This document shows, piece by piece, positions 33,256 through 45,236 of a stretch of DNA of 64,000 nt. The translations under genes and the position numbers were made by a program. The notes beneath the pieces are model-generated. The model was not told the DNA's origin and made no database searches. It was given only the letters and a program-made list of their open reading frames with translations. Origin of the DNA: Amaranthus tricolor (taxonomy: Eukaryota; Streptophyta; Magnoliopsida; Caryophyllales; Amaranthaceae); NCBI RefSeq assembly GCF_026212465.1, contig NC_080051.1, forward strand, positions 19,114,905 to 19,178,904, in the 5' to 3' direction. Numbering within the stretch: the stretch's first letter is position 1; every line of letters begins with the position of its first letter.

Positions 33256-36200
33256 CTACTTAGCAACAAAATTCATGCGTGATCTACCACTATTGCTTTT
33301 AGGAGAGTCAATACTAACAGCAAAATCATCATCCCTGCTTTGTTTACAAGAATTAAGTTTCCAATCAACTCTAGGCTGTTGTTGCACAACCAAGATCGAA
33401 ACCTTAGAATCCGAAGAGACTAATGTATCCGCCAAGGAGCCTATTTCGGGATTGTCACTCCAAACACTAAGGCCTTGTATGGCTGTACAATCTGGCTCAT
33501 GATATCTTCCTACTACGAATAAATCTGCTGAATGTTCCATCGACAAAAGGGCTTTTGTAGTATCAATTCCGTCTTGGACTACCTTTTCGCGCACTATGAT
33601 CCTGTCGGAGCCTTTGGATTTCATATGGAATTCTCTCATAACTCTCACATCTTCTTGGAGTTGCAGAGATTCGTATGTACATACGCCTTTTAACCAAAAG
33701 ACTGTGAGCCTAACACTAGGATGTTCAACCATGCGCCTAGTTAATGCTAAGGCCTCATGATCGTCTGTTCCACCTATGAAAAGTGTTATTATTTGGTATG
33801 TTTTTTGTCCTGTTTTCGATAGGCCTGTAATTCCAACACCTTGTTCTGGTGTTCCTTTGTCTATTAGGATTGCGACAGAGCAAGGAGATTTACGAAGCAC
33901 CCTACGATTTATATTCCTAAGTTGTTGGTTAGATGAATCGACTGTGCCATTGATCCCCCATTTCTTATGGAAGGGGACGATGATAAGACTTGTCCTCTTG
34001 TCGTGTGCTAGTGCACAAATGTCGTTGTGCATACTCTTTGAAGGTGTGACAGATACGAATTGTTGAACTCGAGCATATCCTAGGCTTTCTTTCTCGAACT
34101 GATCAAAGGCCTTAACGACATGGTCAAAGAGACCAAAATTGTCGGCTCTTTTCTTGTACTCGTGGAGTGGCGCTAGGATGGGAATTGCACTTCCTGCTAG
34201 ATCTATCAGTTGAAGGGCAAACACAGAAATGGATCCACCTATTTTGTTGAATTTCGACACTTCTAAGACTTGGAACAAGGCAGGGACGCTCTCTTCATTG
34301 TGGATGCATACTAGAATTTGGAGATCTCCATTCTCACCTAACCCCATAATCTTTCGTTTCCTTATGGTGTTGTATTTCAAGGAAGGATCGTACAACCATT
34401 GTGTTAGCGGAAATGCCACTCCAGTGAAGATCACAATGTTCAACATCGCCAAAGTAAACAATCGATCATCAAAAACCTATCAAAGTCACAAATCAAATCA
34501 ATCATCCTTAATTATTCATCAGAAATAATCTCATTAAACGACTCTCATCTAGCTAGTATGCTAGAGATTGGATATACACAACCTTGTCATTGCAATAACA
34601 AGTAGGTTGTTTCCGATATACATGAATTAAATCAAATTAAGACTAAGGAGAAAAAATTATGGGTTGTTTGGCAAAATAGCTTATTGGGCAATTCTAGCTT
34701 ATTTTGATACAATTACGGGGTTGGATAATCAAACCAGCCAATACTAATGTTTGTAAATTAGCTGGTTGAAATATGCTACTCATAGTACTGGGTTCAAAAT
34801 CAACTAGTCAAACTAGTTAAATTAAAGCAGCCGGTTAACTTAGCTACTTTAATCAACTATCAACTATCAGCTACCAGCTATCAGTCGTTTGCCAAATACC
34901 CTTATATGATACATACCCTTTGATCCCTCCAAACAGCAAAAGTAGCAATCTCCATGACACCTTTGAAAGTCATCATAAAACCCAAAGGCACAGCATCTTC
35001 AACAGACACACCAACAGCAATAGAGGAAACAACAGTACCCAAGAACTTACCAAATTGACCAAGCACTAGAATAACTTCTACACCCATCATTGAAAAAGGG
35101 TTTTTACTCAAAGAAGATATATTCATCCTCAATCCATTCATAGCACAAAACAATGGAAGAAGTATCCCAGAAGTGAAAAGCTCTAGCTTTTGGACTAATG
35201 CAGAACCCAATGGAGGCCCATGAGGCAAGGATAGTCCAAACAAAAAGGGTGAAAATCTTTGGCCCACTCTTTCACCCCAATGCCAAGAAAACATAACAAT
35301 TGCTAAAATCCACAAAAAATGAGTATGTGACATGGGCATACCTTCAGGAGTTTTCCTAACAATAGAAAGTATTAAAGGCCTAAACCCACAAAATAACACT
35401 ATATAGTAGAAACTAATGCTAATTGAGGAAATCCATTTTGGGGGTGCCTCAGAACTTGTAGAAGGACTAAACCAAATGAGCCCAAAAGTAGTGATTAGTA
35501 GCCCTAAAAAGTCGATAACTAAAGACGATGATGAGGCCAAACGACCCATTTCAGAGTTGATGATCTTGAGGTCATGTAGGTAGTTGCTAGTCACCATGAA
35601 GAAGGTTAATGAATTGAATAAAACCATGATCCGAATGCCTGTAAATAGGGTTTGATCAAGGCCGAATGATTGCCGAACGAAGAAAAATGCTATGGCTCCT
35701 AAAGCAAGGGAAAACAGGACACCCGATAAGGCTATAAGAATTGATTTTGGGCCACTTTTTCTTATAGCACTCATGTCAATCATAACGCCTGATATGAACA
35801 TATGTAGCATAAATCCAAAGCTAGCTATGGTTTTGAGCACGTATCTACCCGGTGGTGGGAAAAGTAAGCTCATCCAGTAAGGACTGTATGTTAATGCTGA
35901 TGGACCTATTATAATTCCTGCCTGCACAAATATAACAGAGAAGGATTTGATTTAATTTGTAATTATTTTACCATAATCGTTGCAGGAACTTCTCTTGATC
36001 TTTTTCGAGTCGAGGGGCTCTTTGGCCGCGCTCTTCTTTATGGGTATGAGTTGCCGTCTTCCTCTCTCCTCCCCAGACCTTAATTATAGTATTCTATGTG
36101 CGGGATACACTAGATATGATGATGATGTAATTTACCATAAGTTTTGCCAACTTAAGTATATGGTTGAAGTCTCATAATGTCTTATATACTCTATTACAGC

Positions 36201-37120
36201 CCACATAACATATAATCCATTTGACATGTAAAGTAATTGCGATTCGAAATCGTGATCATCCCTCAAATTAGACTTTAAATATTATATTAAGGAATTTAAC
36301 TCAACAAATAACTTTAAGTTAGTGGTTGTAGCGTTATACCTTCTATCATAGTCATATTGGGTGCCCATGTTGTTAAAGGGATATTTGGGTCATAAAATCG
36401 TTTTAAGAAGTTTTGGCATAAATCAAATATTTTTATTTGATTTAATTTTAAAGGTTGGTGCCATTTTTAGTTGGATTAAGTACATTTTATTTAATAGTGT
36501 GTCTAAGAAATTATCTCAAATAAAAACTAAATATAATTTGTAAGACACTAACATTGGTAAATATATTATTTTCTAAACGTGTGTGAGATTCAAATTGATA
36601 ACGTAGACTTCTATACCTTATTGAGTACATAGTAAGAGTCCAAAATTGAAATTAATTTTATACACTATCATTGCGCACGTCTAATCGTCATACCTAGTGT
36701 ATTATGCTCATATGCTCAGACTTAAGGGAGGGCTAGTAGATGACAACTCATATCCATAAAGAAGGATGCGGTCAAGAGAGTCCCAACTCAAAACAGACGC
36801 GCAGATAGCGAGATTCCTAGAATGCAAAGAAGATCATGTTGGATGTGACAAGTAAAAAAAAAAAAAGCAAGGCTTACAATGATTTGGGCGACAGTCATAC
36901 TTTGGCGCAACGGTTGAAGAAGGAAATAAACTCCTCGAGAGGTGAAGAAAATAAGTGTAATTTGAATCATAATAAGAGGTGTTGGATAACTCAAAGGATT
37001 ATCTCCATACCAAATACCACTTGAACTTATTCCTCTCATGTTTTGGCATACCAATGCATCCTTGAATACTTTTCCCACTGCCCACCATTGTTTTGGTGTT
37101 ATTTCTTTTGGTAATGACAT
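33256..37120 (-). CDS. CHX-type monovalent cation/H+ antiporter (CPA2), three exons
   Basis: On the minus strand, exons are 37120-36878, 35921-34917 and 34476-33256, with GT-AG introns all in phase 0, giving 822 residues. The chosen start is the MSLPKEITPK methionine at 37120, after an A-rich leader, and not the upstream in-frame methionine at 37222. The transporter half shows WYGDNPLSYPTP, AGIIIGPSALT, the DLKIINSEMGRLASSSSLVID block and FKGVMEIATF; the soluble tail follows (ILVCIHNEESVPALF, SILVVQQQPR). The usual ion-site Asn is replaced by Ile217 before Asp218, a larger change than in the paralogue (Ser). CHX proteins move K+/Na+ against H+; substrate and membrane are not deducible here. 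Intron 2 contains a MITE. Convergent with the gene at 22.3-26.0 kb, suggesting local inverted duplication. Confidence 0.9.
34661..34901. mobile_element. 241-bp MITE in CHX gene 2, intron 2
   Basis: GGGTTGTTTGGCAAA at one end and TTTGCCAAATACCC at the other are inverted repeats of a common plant hAT-like MITE type. The interior has alternating AGCTGGT/ACCAGCT palindromic wording. It sits 16 bases from the intron's donor end. Confidence 0.65.
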
Positions 37121-37639
37121 TTTCTTTTCTTTTTTTCTTTTTCTTTCAATCTTCAAATACAACAATTTATTTGTATGATTATTCCAATAATTAAAATTTT
37201 GTACCTTGAATATAATAACCAATCATGCATATTTAACAACATAAGTGAAAAAGGATTATATGTAGAAGATGATGGATAATAGTCTAAGATGAAAAGGGAG
37301 GCAAAAGAAGAAAAGAGAGTCAAAAAATGGAGCAAAAGAACAAAAGTAGATATTTGAGATTATGAGAAACATAAGATAAGGGATTAAACTATATTTACTC
37401 CTTAAAAATAGTACATCTTCAAATTTATGGTAAGAAAATCAAAACATTAATGGTAGTTTATTATTATTTAACTTTAATATAGAAATTCCTTCATCTTCGG
37501 TGTTTCTTTTGTTAAGACCTCAAAAATAATACCACCAATTATATCATATCATAACAAATTAGGATTCTAAACAATAGATGCCACTAAACATGTTGCATTT
37601 TGTCTCAACCTAAAATTGACCACAAGTTGAATTTAAAAA

Positions 37640-38042
37640 TGAAAAACTAGTTCGAATAATCTAACTTTTTCAGGATTTTCATACAATAATTCCACTTATT
37701 GATTAACCATTAATTATCCTAATTTTGTAGAATATTTGCCTAAAGTAAACTTGGGTAACCGAATAATTTGATATAACAAGTTTTATATTTTTTAAAAAAA
37801 AGATAAATTAAAATAGATGCCAACAAAATGTTAAAATTCTTTTTAGAATTTTTTATGCAAATTTTAAAATTTATTCTCTATCTTTATATCAATTTTCGAT
37901 TTACTTTTTTGGTAAATTACTTACAATAGTAGGTTAACTCTAGGCAATTAATCCATAAAGTTGAATTTATTATTAGTTAATCAATAGTTGGAATTATTAT
38001 AGGAAAATTATGAAAATTTAAATTAGTATAAATAATTTTTCC
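37640..38042. mobile_element. MITE family A, copy 2 (decayed)
   Basis: It begins GAAAAACTAGTTCGAATAATC and ends AAATAATTTTTCC, with paired ACAATAATTCCAC / GTTGGAATTATTAT blocks as in the 20.3-kb copy. More diverged than copy 1; no clean target duplication. Confidence 0.6.
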
Positions 38043-38221
38043 TTTGTAAATTTTGGCACATAATCCGAAAATAACACGATCTAAAAATACATTAGAAAGG
38101 TGGTTTTAACTCGGCTATATGCCCATACTGGCCTGTTTTTCGAGTTTTGACAATTTTTTAGTTTCATGTTTTCATATTTTAGTCAACCTACTAAATTTCT
38201 AGTCATTTTTTGTATTTAAAC

Positions 38222-39180
38222 AGTAGGCAGCAGCTGATGCTGCTCGTTCGAGCATGGCGTGGCTCATTCGAGCAGATCAGAATACAGCATACAGAACTTA
38301 TAAAACTCAGCTGCTCGTTCGAGCATAGTAAAGGCTTGTTCGAGCAGCTCTACCTCTGATTCTTTTGTGTCAGTTTCTTGTACGGTTAGCTCTACCTCTG
38401 ATTCTTTTGCGTCAGTTTCTTGTACGGTTAAGGCATTGAAAGGTTGAATAATTTCTTATTTAATGTTATGTTTACTGTATGGTGTTAATGTGTATTGATG
38501 GTGAGTTTAGTGCGGATTCTAAAATTGTATAAGCTTCTATACGAAGGATACATCATTCGTAGAATCCATCACCACAATACAGAAACTTTGTTGAAAGGGC
38601 TAATTCCAAGTGAGGGCTATCGTGTTTACCAAAAGAGTTTCTTACTTTGTGATTATTATTTGTGATCTCGAGACCAGAGGTTGTTCTCAAGATAAAGAGA
38701 GTTATTTATTAAGAGGAGGTATCCAAGATACCTCATAAATTATTGTGTCTTTTCTTGCATTGTTCTTATTTGTATTTCTCGTCATCTTATTTTTCATTTG
38801 TAAAATCATTAAGAAATATGTCTTAAATTTGTAAGAGTTTTTTTATCTTTCGTTCTAGATACCAAAAATGAACAGAATTGCCCTAGTTTGAGAATCCTAC
38901 ATTTGAGCATCAGATTTTGCATTTTACACGCATTTGCCCCGTCTAACTTAGGGATCAATTGATTACAGAAACATGTGTTTTATTAGTGTTTTTCTCTGTT
39001 TTTGTTTTTTGCTAGTTGTTCATGCTTTTTTTTTCAATTCCCCATCTTAACATACCAGATTTCACAACACAAACAAATTCCTAAAATATAATTTTCTATC
39101 CAACAACGCTGGATTAAAAAACCTAAAATAATTTCATAAAAAAAATTAAAAAATTAAAAAAATTAAAAATAAAAAAATTG
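38222..39180. repeat. Inverted duplicate of 30.2-31.2 kb, 3' flank of the 208-aa gene
   Basis: Reverse-complement match to 30225-31180, including CTGCTCGTTCGAGCATGG palindromic wording and a GAGGTATCCAAGATACCTC inverted repeat. It differs by a 42-bp tandem duplication (38346-38429) not present in the other copy. Confidence 0.75.
38346..38429. repeat. 42-bp tandem duplication
   Basis: AGCTCTACCTCTGATTCTTT onward is repeated at 38346 and 38388 with one base difference (GTGTCAG versus GCGTCAG). It is single in the 31.0-kb counterpart, so it arose after the larger duplication, or one unit was lost there. Confidence 0.85.
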
Positions 39181-39226
39181 CTGATAATGAGAAATTGAAT
39201 GGAATAACTCAAATTTCAAAGATCAT

Positions 39227-39853
39227 CTAGGTAAGAGCACAAAAACCCAAAAAATAACTGTAAAAAAAACCCAGAAAAGAAAGAAGAAAACCCAAACCTC
39301 GGAAAGCAAGCAACCATAATAGCACGATACAGAAGATAATAACAGTGTAAACACAACAGGCAAAACCGCATCCGTCATTAGGATTCCCATCTAAAAGATG
39401 AATTCGATCTCGGATTCGACGTTTGTTGTGACTGAAATCATCATTTTCATTGGAAAGAGGGGAATCTTCTGTATACATGTGAGGATGATTTCTTCTTCTT
39501 GGTGGAGATCCTATGATCATCATATGCTGAAACTCTGCTTCTGGATTTGTAAGAATCACGATACCACCTTCAATTTCTTTTTCTTCATCTTTAACTTGCC
39601 CGATATTGATTATCGTATGATCATGGATTTCTCCTCTTTCAGTTGATCTTGGTGTTGATGTTGTTGATGATGGAGTTCCAACAATGGTTGATTGCTTACT
39701 CTGTTGTCCTTCATCTTTAATCTCTTTATCTTTCTTTTTAAATTTCTGAATCTCTATCTCATTCGATAAATGTTCAATATTGACGATGGTGTGATAATGG
39801 AGTTTTTCTTCTCCCTGAGACGTTGGTGTTACTGGTGATGAAGTTTCAGCCAT
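39227..39853 (-). CDS. 208-aa hypothetical protein with C-terminal membrane anchor
   Basis: An intact single frame starts at ATG 39853 (CCATGG context on the plus strand). Residues 1-160 are hydrophilic, with an internal duplication: H19-Y-HTIVNI and H77-D-HTIINI, each followed by an acidic/lysine-rich stretch. A Ser/Thr-rich linker lies between. Residues about 166-205 are hydrophobic (CCVYTVIIFCIVLLWLLAF), so the protein is probably tail-anchored or single-pass with the N-terminus in the cytosol. No known family was recognised. It is the apparent donor of the copy fused to copia gag at 29.5-30.2 kb and of the deleted inverted copy at 28.9-29.2 kb. A GAG|GTTTGG donor-like site after AFR raises the chance that the annotated C-terminus is intronic. 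Confidence 0.6.
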   Translation of the reverse strand: MAETSSPVTPTSQGEEKLHYHTIVNIEHLSNEIEIQKFKKKDKEIKDEGQQSKQSTIVGTPSSTTSTPRSTERGEIHDHTIINIGQVKDEEKEIEGGIVILTNPEAEFQHMMIIGSPPRRRNHPHMYTEDSPLSNENDDFSHNKRRIRDRIHLLDGNPNDGCGFACCVYTVIIFCIVLLWLLAFRGLGFLLSFLGFFYSYFLGFCALT

Positions 39854-40164
39854 GGTTTATTGATGTCTAGTATTCTTGTTTGAGAATAATTTCTTGATAA
39901 AGAGATAGAAACGAGGACTTGGTGGGTTTTTTGGTATGGAGGAATCAAAATTGGCGGACAATTTGTGTAGAAATAAGGATTTGGAAGAACTTTGCCGAGT
40001 TAGTTAGAGTTACTGGGTTCATTTAATTTTGGCGGGTAAGTTTTTTTTTTTTCTTATATATTAATTAATTTATTTATTTATTCAGGTCGTGTGAGGTGTG
40101 GGGACGTGGGGTGTAGGGTGCAGGGATCAAACGCGTCGTTTTGTACAACATCATAAAAACAACA

Positions 40165-40645
40165 ATTCTCTTGAGACCGTTTTTATAAGAGACGGCTCTT
40201 TAGGCCCAACCCAACAATTAATAGAAATAGAAAACTGAAAAACTGATGCGCGTGTTTCAACATATTTAACATTGGTGTTATAACCTGTCAAAGTTGGTGT
40301 TATAACTTATTGAAGTGGTATTTTAACCTATTAAAGTTGGTATTTGAAGTTAGCGTTTTAACCTATTAAATTGTTATTTTAACCTTAAGTTGCTAACCTA
40401 TTAAAGTTGGTATTATAACCTATTATAGTTAGTATTTTAACCTAATGTAGTTGGTGTTTTAACCTGTTGTAGTTGGTTAAATCGCCAACTTTAAAAATCA
40501 ACTTTAACAGGTTAACATACTAACTTCAATAGGTTAAAATACCAATTTTATTAGGTTAAATTGCCCGTTTTAATAGGTTGTTATACCAATTTCAATAGGT
40601 CAACAACTTACAGTTAAAACAAAAATTTAATAGATTAAAATACAA
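40165..40645. repeat. Foldback of GTTGGT-TTAACCTATTAAA units
   Basis: About twenty imperfect copies of a 20-24-base unit (AACCTATTAAAGTTGGTATT) run in one orientation to about 40470. They then run in the opposite orientation (AACTTCAATAGGTTAAAATA) to about 40640. The left border CTCTTGAGACCGTTTTTATAAG resembles the end of the MULE MITE at 55.03 kb. The right border is unclear. Confidence 0.55.
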
Positions 40646-40699
40646 CTTCAAACTTCATATTAGTTTTTCTATGTCAAATAAGTGGTTTATTACCCAAGT

Positions 40700-41494
40700 T
40701 AGTATTTTCTATCTAAAAGGGAGTTTAGGCATTCAATAAGTTTACATGTTGTTTCCTTTAATCCTGATATTTTTAAGAGTGCACTTTCATCGTTCAATCT
40801 TCATTTTCATTTGTTTTGGATTCAATCCGTGCCATTATTATTCAAGTAAGTTAGTATCACTAGTTTATGTTATTTGATTTCTTTAATCATTTTAACTATT
40901 CGATCATTATCTATATCTAGTAATTTGTTTAATTATTCGTTCATCATCGATATCTTGAAACATGTTTTAGTCTTAATATTTTAATTTTCATGTATATTAA
41001 TATATTTGGTGAGTAGATCTTGTATCTAGGGTAGAGGGTTTGACCCAACTTAAGTATGAATTAATTTTATTGTGAAATATTTATAAATTATGAAAATGTG
41101 ATTAAATTGAGACGTTGAGCTTATGAAATCTTGAATTTAAATATTTTTGATGATTTTATCAATATAACGAGATCAGTTTGAGATCAGAAGTAACTTATTT
41201 AGGATAAACTAATATTAAATTCTTGTTGGTTAATCAATATGACAGGAGTTTGAGATAGAAACTAATATAGGATCTTAATTTAATTATTAGATAACTAATA
41301 AAACAGAAGTTTCAAATTAATATAGATCCCTTTAATTATACTTTTGATTCGTAGTTCATAAATATTAAGCAATAGTTGATATTCACATGCGAATTGAGTG
41401 ATTTTCAATATCCTAGATCTTTTATTATAAAGTTGATATACACCCATTTATCTTATAGCTTTCATTAATTTAGATATATAAACACCATCATATG
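40700..41494. other. Non-coding AT-rich DNA
   Basis: No gene or repeat boundary is visible in this interval. Confidence 0.45.
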
Positions 41495-41502
41495 ATGTGT
41501 TC

Positions 41503-42330
41503 TAGAGGTGATCATGGGCGGCCCGGCCCAACCCCGGCCCGAAAAAGTGAGGGTTTGGGTGTCAAAATATGGCCCGATGGGCGGGTTTGGGTAGAAAATA
41601 CGTGGCCTGATTTTTTTGGGACGGATTTGGGATTTGGTGTTTGGCCCGCGGGCCGGCCCGGCCCGAAAAAGTGTGTGTTCATGATTTGCATTTTAAATTT
41701 GTTTTATATTATGTATAATATGTAACAATTGTATTTGATTATTTCAATTATTTGTAATTTGTGTTTTAAATTATGTATAATATGCAACAATTGTATTTGT
41801 AGTTTTGTGAATTTCTTTGTCTTTTTTGGTTTTATTTATTTTAGTTTTATATTTTTATTTTTTTGGTTATTTACAAATCACGGTGATTGATTAGAAATTA
41901 TTAAATAAAAAAATGAGAGTTTTTAATTTAAAGCATTATTGATGCTTTAAGTTATAGTGAAATAATCATGGTTATCTTAAAATTAATTTAAAATAAAAAA
42001 ATAGAAGAAATTATTTGGTACAACACTGCAAGCAGCAGGAGGGAGGCAGGGACCATGAGTTTGTCATTTATATTGGCTGCTTCAATTTCTTTAGATTTTC
42101 AATACTTCATAATAGTACCTTTTAGATTGGATAAATAAATTTTACATAAAAATTTAAAAATTATAAAGTTATTTAAATTTTACATAATATATATAAATAA
42201 TATATAACATAGGCCCGCAAAGTACGGGTTTAGGCAAGAACTTTTTGGCCCGCACTTCGGCCCGACCCGCATCAATGGATAGATTTTTGCCTCTCGGCCC
42301 GACCCAACCCGGTGTTTGATCACCTCTAAA
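41503..42330. mobile_element. Non-autonomous hAT element, about 828 bp
   Basis: Ends TAGAGGTGATCA and TGATCACCTCTA are perfect inverted repeats. They are followed inward by GGGC/GGCCCG-rich subterminal blocks on both sides. Flanking ATGTGTTC at 41495-41502 and 42331-42338 is the 8-bp target duplication of hAT elements (two extra A bases adjoin the right end). No transposase; the frames inside are not genes. Confidence 0.85.
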
Positions 42331-42959
42331 ATGTGTTCCCACTATGTGACATAAAGAAGAGCATAAATAATTAAACTAGTCTTTTTCTATTCGACCCGTA
42401 AATTACATGTACATAGTAAATTTGTGGTTAAATAAAATTTCTATCACTTAGTCGAGCAGACACTTGATCAAGCTTTTCTTACCTATTTGTTTCGAATTAT
42501 GATGTTACATACTTGTATTTCATCTTCATATGTCATTAAACATATAATAAAATTTTTCAATAATTCACATAATTGGCATATTATTTTTACTATTATTATA
42601 TTTTCATTAATCTTTCAGTTCTATTATACTAGTCTCATACGGTTAACTCAATTCTTTATTGTAAAACACATGTAGATGTTAAGAGCGTATAATCCTCCAT
42701 ATAGATGGGTGTGGTACGAATATCGTGAAATTGTCCCGTGTTATTAAAAATTGTGAAGTAGGAAAGCTGGTACAAATAAAATTGAATCTTCGGGCTAAAT
42801 AATGACATTAAAAAGGTACAAATAAAACTAAATCTTTGGCCCAAATAATACCATAAAACACGTATTCTAGTTATAATCAAAGAAATATTTTCTTTAAATT
42901 CTTTTACATATTTACGCATAATTTTTTTTGGACATTTTTTAAAAATATAAATTGTTGCT

Positions 42960-43388
42960 GAAAAATTATTTAGAATAATTCATCTTTTTCATGATTTTCT
43001 GCAATAATTCCACCTATTGATCATTCATGAATAATTTTAATTTTAGAGGATATTTTCTTAGAATGAACACGGTAACTAGATTACTTTCTACATCAAATTT
43101 TATTTTTTTAAAAAAAAGATAAATTTAAATAAAATGTCGAAAAAATTATTAAAAAAATTTCTGAGTTTTTTTATTATTCAAAAATTTTTATGTGAATTTT
43201 CAAAATTTTTCTCTAATATTACGTTAATTTTCAGTTTTCTTTTTGGTGAATTACCTATAGCAGGTTATCGAGTTACTCAAGTTTACTCTAGGCAAACTCC
43301 TAAAGTTGGGTTATTAATAATTAACCAATAGGTGAAATTATAATAGAAAAGTCATAAAAAGGTAGGACTATTCAAGATAATTTTTCCA
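42960..43388. mobile_element. MITE family A, copy 3
   Basis: It starts GAAAAATTATTTAGAATAATTC and ends AAGATAATTTTTCC, with ACAATAATTCCACC / GGTGAAATTATAAT pairs inside and the same GTTATCGAGTTACTC core seen in copy 1. Target duplication unclear. Confidence 0.65.
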
Positions 43389-43676
43389 ATTGCTAAGTCA
43401 TATATTGATTTATAAAAAGAATTGTCGTCATATGAGTTTTGTAGTTTAAAAAAATAAATAATAAATAAACTACTAAGTGACTTGGCAATTTATTTGTATT
43501 TTATTTTAAATATAAAAATATAAAATATAAAAATATCAACAGCTAAATTAGCAATTTAATATTCAGTATTATATTTTAAATTAAATAACTAAGCCTTAAT
43601 AAGCCAAATGAGTTCTTATCATTAAAAGCTATTAGCTCTAGTAATGCTTACTATAAGACGAGTCAAAGTTCACAAT

Positions 43677-44390
43677 TAGGGATGGCAATGGCTCGGACTC
43701 GGTTCAAATTATACATACTTTGACTTTGCTCCGGATAATAGTCGGACTTTTTTTTTCACTCCACCTCCACTCGGAGTCGGATTATGCATACTCCAAGTTT
43801 TTCCTGACTCGGACTCTCAATCTCTCGGACCTCAAACGGAGTCAGATGTGCAGTCGGATTATTATCAAACTTTATCGTTGTGATATTGTACTAATGATTT
43901 TAAAGCATACAAAATTAACAAAATATATTTTTCATATACAATTTAACAAAAAAAATATGTACTTTGAATTCACGTTTAACAAGAGAAAATAGTCCTACTA
44001 TCACAATTTAACAAAATTTTCTTGCATTTTGATTTGGCGTAATTTATTTATCTTGATCTGATTTGTTGTATTTTGATTGATTAATCTAAATAAAAATACC
44101 AAGTAGTTTTTCAAAATCGAAATTTACAATTACTATGAGAGAGAACTTGAATTAGTCACATTTAGAGTTTTAAAGGAAACAAAATATTAGGGTAAAAGTC
44201 AAATTCAAAGTTGGATTTCCATCATGGACGGAGTCGGGTCGGAGTGTCGGATTTTTAATAAAATCCAACTCCGAATCGTCTCTAACTCAGACTCGGATCG
44301 TAAAGTCGAAATCGGATAACTTTTTTCTCGGACTCGAATCGGATTATTTACCTCAAATCAAGTCAAACTAGGGTCGAATTCAAACAAAAA
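43677..44390. mobile_element. hAT MITE (TAGGGATGGCAAT type), copy 1
   Basis: The left end TAGGGATGGCAATG and most of the interior (repeated CGGACTCGGA/AGTCGGAT wording, ATTGTACTAATGATTTTAAAG block) match the element at 51221-51923. The right terminus is eroded, ending near GAATTCAAAC. No coding capacity. Confidence 0.75.
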
Positions 44391-44860
44391 TGCTAAAATA
44401 GCATGCAAGTTTTTGTAGTCAGTTGGATGAGGCATTCCATTGGTAATTAGGATGTTTAGGTTTCAAGTCTTAAAAATAAATACACCACTATGCTATGCCT
44501 ATATAGCAGTTTATATTGTAAAACAGAAAAAACCAAAGCATCATCCTACGTAGACAGTAGAGAGGAAAATATTTTTTGTACGCCGGTAGGAACTTGATGA
44601 CATGCATAATTGAAAATAATTCTTTCCTAGGCAATAGCTACCACCTTACATACAAAAAAAGGGTGTTGCTAAACTTCGCCACCCTTTTTATTTTTTCGCC
44701 ACCCCTCCAAATGAAATTACGAATTTGCCCCTGATTTTTTAAAAATAACAATTTTGCCACTCATTTCATATTTTTTATTTATAATAATAATAATAATAAT
44801 AATAAAAACAACAATAATAAAATTAAATAATAATAATTATTATTCAAAAAAAAAAAAGTT

Positions 44861-44952
44861 GAGTAGTCCAAAATTGGGCGACTGAACCGTGGTCGAGTCG
44901 CCCAGATCTGGGCAACTGAACCATGGTCCAGTCGCCCAATTTAGGGCGACTC
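44861..44952. repeat. 34-bp double-palindrome array, left arm (2.7 units)
   Basis: Units start at 44861, 44895 and 44929 (partial). Each has the 24-bp GAGTCGCCC-N6-GGGCGACTC type palindrome plus the 10-bp GACCATGGTC type. The first unit is partly decayed (GAGTAGTCC). Flanked by an A-tract and a T-tract. Confidence 0.9.
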
Positions 44953-45032
44953 AATTTTTTTTTTTTTTTCTTTTTGGAAAATAATAATAATAATAATATT
45001 AATACAAATAATAATAATTTATAGATTAATGT

Positions 45033-45106
45033 GGTCTATTAGCTCAGTTGGTTAGAGCATTGTACTATTAACATGAAGGTCTCAGGTTCGAGACCTGCAC
45101 AAGCCA
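45033..45106 (+). tRNA. tRNA-Ile-derived pseudogene
   Basis: The D-arm region TAGCTCAGTTGGTTAGAGC and the T-arm CAGGTTCGAGACCTG are preserved, and the whole follows plant nuclear tRNA-Ile(AAU). Acceptor pairing is lost (GGTCTAT versus ACAAGCC), the anticodon stem has mismatches, and the loop CTATTAA would give anticodon AUU instead of AAU. It is therefore not expected to work in translation, though the internal A and B box promoter sequences look intact. Its first eight bases belong to the inverted repeat of the surrounding foldback. Confidence 0.7.
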
Positions 45107-45236
45107 TTATTTAATAATTATTGATTTTTTATCATATTTATAATAGACTACATTAATCTATAAATTATTATTATTATTATTAATATTATTATTATTATTA
45201 TTTTTCAAAAAGAAAAAAAAAAAAAAAAAAAAATTT

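Noticed and set aside
37121..37222. Upstream in-frame methionine for CHX gene 2
   Set aside because: The extra 34 residues are Asn/Lys-rich leader translation; family members start close to the MSLPKE methionine.
41492..41725. 77-codon open frame in the hAT element at 41.5 kb
   Set aside because: It consists of GC-rich subterminal repeats of the MITE.
45033..45106. Functional tRNA gene
   Set aside because: Acceptor stem pairing is lost, the anticodon stem is mismatched and the anticodon differs from tRNA-Ile(AAU); it is kept only as a pseudogene.
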